From an uncultured Muribaculaceae bacterium (GTDB lineage Bacteria; Bacteroidota; Bacteroidia; Bacteroidales; Muribaculaceae): a stretch of 9,245 nt of DNA. The notes under the pieces are model-generated. The model did no database searches, was not told the origin of the DNA, and saw nothing but the letters and a program-made list of their open reading frames with translations. Made by a program: the position numbers and the translations under genes. Shown here piece by piece: positions 6,115 through 9,245 of the stretch (its first letter is position 1; each line of letters opens with the position of its first letter). Location of the stretch: assembly GCA_938039795.1 (NCBI GenBank), contig CALHWU010000106.1:1-9245 (forward strand), in the 5' to 3' direction.

Positions 6115-9100
6115 ATGAAACGACTACTCACAGCAATGGCCGCATTGCTATGCGTCATTGCAGCTGACGCTGGCCCGGGAGTGAAAAAAGCTTCACTGCT
6201 CAATCCCACCACAGCCGAGCTGCAGCTCACCGACGGCAGCCGTATGACCGTCGACTTTTACGGCCCGGAGATTTTCCGGCTCTTCTATGATCCAAAGGGA
6301 GGCATAATACGCAATCCCAAGGCCAATCCCCCCGCCGAAATCCTGACGGACAATCCGCGCCGGCAGCCGGGAAGCATTTCAGTGGCCGACCAAGGTGATC
6401 ATTTCCTTGTCAGTTCTCCGGCCGTCAGCCTTGAATTCGGCAAGGCCGACGGACTGATGACCGTAACCGACCGCCGCAGCGGCAAAACCGTGGCCCGACA
6501 GACCGGGCCTATGGAATTCGCTAAAGGTTCGTCGACCGTAACGCTCGGCGAAAACAAGGGCGAATATTTCTACGGCGGAGGAGTGCAGAACGGCCGTTTC
6601 TCCCACAAGGGGCGCCGCATAGCCATCGAAAACCAGAATTCATGGACCGACGGAGGAGTTGCCTCCCCGACCCCCTTCTACTGGAGCACCGACGGCTACG
6701 GAGTGATGTGGCACACGTTTGCCAAAGGCTCCTACGACTTCGGCGCCAAGGCGCCCGGCACGGTGAGTCTCACGCATCAGACGCCATGGATCGACATATT
6801 CATCATGGTCGACGAGACTCCGGCGGAGCTTCTCGCCGACTTCTATCAGCTCACCGGCAATCCGGTGCTGCTGCCTAAATTCGGATTCTACGAGGGCCAT
6901 CTCAACGCCTACAACCGCGACTACTGGACCCCCGACACCACCGGCAAGGGGATCATGTTCGAAGACGGCGTGCGCTACCGCGAGAGCCAGCGCGACAACG
7001 GAGGAATCCGCGAGAGTCTCAACGGCGAGAAGGGCAACTATCAGTTCTCCGCCCGTGCCGTCATCGACCGCTATGCCGCCCACGACATGCCCCTCGGATG
7101 GCTCCTGCCCAACGACGGATACGGTGCCGGCTACGGACAGACCGACTCTCTGACCGGCAACGTAGAGAATCTGCGCCAGCTGGGCGAATACGCCCGCTCC
7201 AAGGGCGTGGAGATAGGCCTCTGGACGCAGAGCGACCTGCATCCCAAAGAGGGGATCCCCGCACTGCTGCAGCGCGACATCGTCCGTGAGGTGCGCGACG
7301 CCGGAGTGCGCGTGCTCAAGACCGACGTGGCATGGGTCGGCGCCGGATATTCGTTCGGCCTCAACGGAGTGGCCGATGTCGGTCAGATCATGCCCTATTA
7401 CGGGGCCAACGCCCGTCCCTTCATCATCTCGCTCGACGGATGGGCCGGCACCCAGCGCTATGCCGGCATATGGAGCGGCGACCAGGTGGGCGGCGAATGG
7501 GAATACATCCGCTTCCACATCCCGACCTACATCGGCTCCGGTCTCTCCGGACAGCCCAACATCACTTCCGACATGGACGGCATATTCGGCGGACGCAACC
7601 CGCAGGTCAACATCCGCGACTTCCAGTGGAAGACATTCTCGCCCATGCAGCTCAACATGGACGGCTGGGGATCAAACGAGAAATATCCCCACGCACTCGG
7701 CGAACCCGCCGCATCCATCAACCGCAACTACCTGAAGCTTAAATCCGAGCTTCTCCCCTACGCCTACACCTACGCCCGCGAGGCTGTCGACGGCAAGCCG
7801 CTCATCCGCGCCATGATGCTCGAATATCCCGACCGCCACACGCTCTCGGCCGCCACACGCTACCAGTATCTCTACGGCCCCGACTTCCTCGTGGCTCCGA
7901 TATACGAATCAGTGGCATCCGACTCACTCGGCAACGACATACGCCACGGCATCTTCCTGCCGCGCGGACGATGGATCGACTACTTCGACGGACAGAGCTA
8001 CGAAGGTGGCCGCGTGCTCAACTCATTCCCCGCCCCGATATGGAAACTCCCCGTGTTTGTCCGTGCCGGAGCCATCATACCTATGGCCAATCCGTCGAAC
8101 AACCCCTCGGAGATCGACCGCACGAAGCGCATCTATGAGATCTATCCCTACGGACGCTCCGAAATGACCGAGTATGACGACGACGGCACCACCGAGCTTT
8201 ACCGCAGCGGCGAGGCCGTGACCACCCATATCGTTTCGGATCTCACCAAGTCGGGCCGACTCACAGTCACCATCGATCCCTCGCAGGGCTCATTCAACGG
8301 ATATGACCCGATGAAATCGACCCAACTGGTGATCAACGCCACTGCAAAACCATCGAAAGTGACAGCCACTGTAGGCCGTCGCAAAGTGAAGCTCACCGAA
8401 GCCACATCGCCCGAAGCATTCGCCGCCGCCACAGATGCATGGATCTACGTGGCAGCCCCCCAGCTCAACCGATTCTCCACTCCGGGCACTCCGGCTGCGG
8501 CATTCTCGGCCGTCAAAAACCCGCAGATCATGGTAAGGACCGCCCCCGTCGATGTCAACAGCAACGCAGTGACGGTCACAGTCGACGGATTCCGGTTTGA
8601 CCACGCTAACAGCCTGCTCTCGTCGCACGGACAGCTCTCCGCTCCCGAAGCATCATTCCCCGCCGACTCCATCGGCGCCTACACTCTCGCGCCCGTATGG
8701 AAAGCCGTGGAGGGAGCCGACGCCTACGAGATCATGTTTGACTCGCTGCTCTACTCCAACATCCGCCAGCTGTCGCTCCCGTTTGCCGATCTGACAGCCG
8801 AGACGCCCTACACCATGCAGGTGCGCGCCATCAATGCCGACGGAGCCGGCCCCTGGACAGAGATAAGCGCCACCACGAAGTCCAACCCGCTTGAATTCGC
8901 CATACGCGGCATCCGCGGCGAAGCCGACAAGGAGATACAGCCCGGCTTCGAGGTAAGCCGTCTCTTCGACTTCGCCGAAAGCGGCGACATGATGCATTCG
9001 CGCTACCGCGCCGACGCCCTGCCGATGAATCTCGTCATCGACCTGATGGGAGTCAACACCCTCGACCGTCTGCGCTATCTCCCGCGCAAGGATGGCGGCA

Positions 9101-9245
9101 ACGGCACCATCCTCGCCGGCAACGTAGCCATAAGCCTAGACAAGCAGCACTGGACTCCGGTCGACTCCTTCCGCTGGGAACGCAACGGACTTGACAAGGA
9201 ATTCATCTTCAAGGATCAGCCGCAGGCTCGCTATATCCGTCTGCA
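6115..9245 (+). CDS. Secreted GH31 glycosidase with FnIII and F5/8 type C domains, 3' end missing; probable alpha-N-acetylgalactosaminidase type
   Basis: The frame is open from the ATG at 6115 to the window edge: 1043 residues with no stop. Residues 1-19 look like a signal peptide (K2-R3, hydrophobic core, cleavage after A-D-A19) without a lipobox. A mutarotase-like beta domain (about 25-230) is followed by the GH31 barrel (about 250-600). The nucleophile is D404 in LKTDVAW and the acid/base is D456 in RYAGIWSGD (448-456). After beta-sandwich and DUF5110-like regions come a FnIII domain (about 855-922) and an F5/8 type C (CBM32-like) domain (from about 930, cut by the edge). NAYNRDYW (264-271), LNGEKGNYQFSAR (from 302) and NDGYGAGYGQTD (333-344) differ from ordinary alpha-glucosidases. 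They resemble, as I recall them, the GH31 alpha-N-acetylgalactosaminidases (GH31_18) of Enterococcus and gut Bacteroides, which act on mucin-type O-glycans. That specificity is inferred; GH31 membership is firm. It probably works in the periplasm or at the cell surface. Confidence 0.9.
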   Translation, partial: MKRLLTAMAALLCVIAADAGPGVKKASLLNPTTAELQLTDGSRMTVDFYGPEIFRLFYDPKGGIIRNPKANPPAEILTDNPRRQPGSISVADQGDHFLVSSPAVSLEFGKADGLMTVTDRRSGKTVARQTGPMEFAKGSSTVTLGENKGEYFYGGGVQNGRFSHKGRRIAIENQNSWTDGGVASPTPFYWSTDGYGVMWHTFAKGSYDFGAKAPGTVSLTHQTPWIDIFIMVDETPAELLADFYQLTGNPVLLPKFGFYEGHLNAYNRDYWTPDTTGKGIMFEDGVRYRESQRDNGGIRESLNGEKGNYQFSARAVIDRYAAHDMPLGWLLPNDGYGAGYGQTDSLTGNVENLRQLGEYARSKGVEIGLWTQSDLHPKEGIPALLQRDIVREVRDAGVRVLKTDVAWVGAGYSFGLNGVADVGQIMPYYGANARPFIISLDGWAGTQRYAGIWSGDQVGGEWEYIRFHIPTYIGSGLSGQPNITSDMDGIFGGRNPQVNIRDFQWKTFSPMQLNMDGWGSNEKYPHALGEPAASINRNYLKLKSELLPYAYTYAREAVDGKPLIRAMMLEYPDRHTLSAATRYQYLYGPDFLVAPIYESVASDSLGNDIRHGIFLPRGRWIDYFDGQSYEGGRVLNSFPAPIWKLPVFVRAGAIIPMANPSNNPSEIDRTKRIYEIYPYGRSEMTEYDDDGTTELYRSGEAVTTHIVSDLTKSGRLTVTIDPSQGSFNGYDPMKSTQLVINATAKPSKVTATVGRRKVKLTEATSPEAFAAATDAWIYVAAPQLNRFSTPGTPAAAFSAVKNPQIMVRTAPVDVNSNAVTVTVDGFRFDHANSLLSSHGQLSAPEASFPADSIGAYTLAPVWKAVEGADAYEIMFDSLLYSNIRQLSLPFADLTAETPYTMQVRAINADGAGPWTEISATTKSNPLEFAIRGIRGEADKEIQPGFEVSRLFDFAESGDMMHSRYRADALPMNLVIDLMGVNTLDRLRYLPRKDGGNGTILAGNVAISLDKQHWTPVDSFRWERNGLDKEFIFKDQPQARYIRL

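Noticed and set aside
6640..7518. 292-codon open frame on the - strand opposite the GH31 gene
   Set aside because: The opposite strand encodes the GH31 barrel with both catalytic residues. The antisense translation is a low-complexity V/G/A/H mix typical of a codon-bias shadow.

Overview
The window looks like a chromosomal segment from a GC-rich member of the Bacteroidales, possibly a Muribaculaceae-type gut bacterium. This is inferred from three things: several TAnnTTTG-type -7 promoter boxes, a TIGR02757/DUF2400 protein and a MenA typical of the group, and a secreted multidomain GH31 enzyme of the kind gut Bacteroidota use on host glycans. No RNA genes, insertion sequences, CRISPR arrays or integration sites were seen. 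No stretch longer than about 80 bases lacks a gene.

Left part (1-3174, + strand): a tight three-gene operon. It holds a YciO-type Sua5/YciO/YrdC-domain protein (69-680), a single-chain ABC-type ATPase fused to a DUF4435/TOPRIM-like domain (677-2305), and menA for menaquinone synthesis (2302-3174). Both junctions are 4-base ATGA overlaps, so translation is probably coupled. A TATATTTG box at 10-17 could drive the operon.

Middle (3124-5174, - strand): a kup-family potassium transporter gene, convergent with menA and overlapping its end by 51 bases. Its reading frame is broken once, in a run of five G (plus-strand C at 4331-4335). One extra G would restore a full 683-residue Kup protein, so this is a recent lesion, a sequencing indel, a phase-variable tract or a recoding site.

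Right part (5213-9245, + strand): divergent from kup is a TIGR02757/DUF2400 gene (5249-6037). Its promoter box lies so close to the ATG that the mRNA may be leaderless. After a 77-base AT-richer gap comes a large gene (6115 to beyond the window end) for a secreted GH31 glycosidase with a FnIII domain and an F5/8 type C (CBM32-like) domain. Its active-site region resembles GH31 alpha-N-acetylgalactosaminidases rather than ordinary alpha-glucosidases, which suggests work on mucin-type O-glycans.

The most notable points are the kup frameshift, the ATPase-DUF4435 fusion (related in design to the PARIS and OLD defence nucleases) sitting inside a housekeeping operon, the probable O-glycan specificity of the GH31 enzyme, and the degenerate catalytic tetrad of the YciO-like protein.
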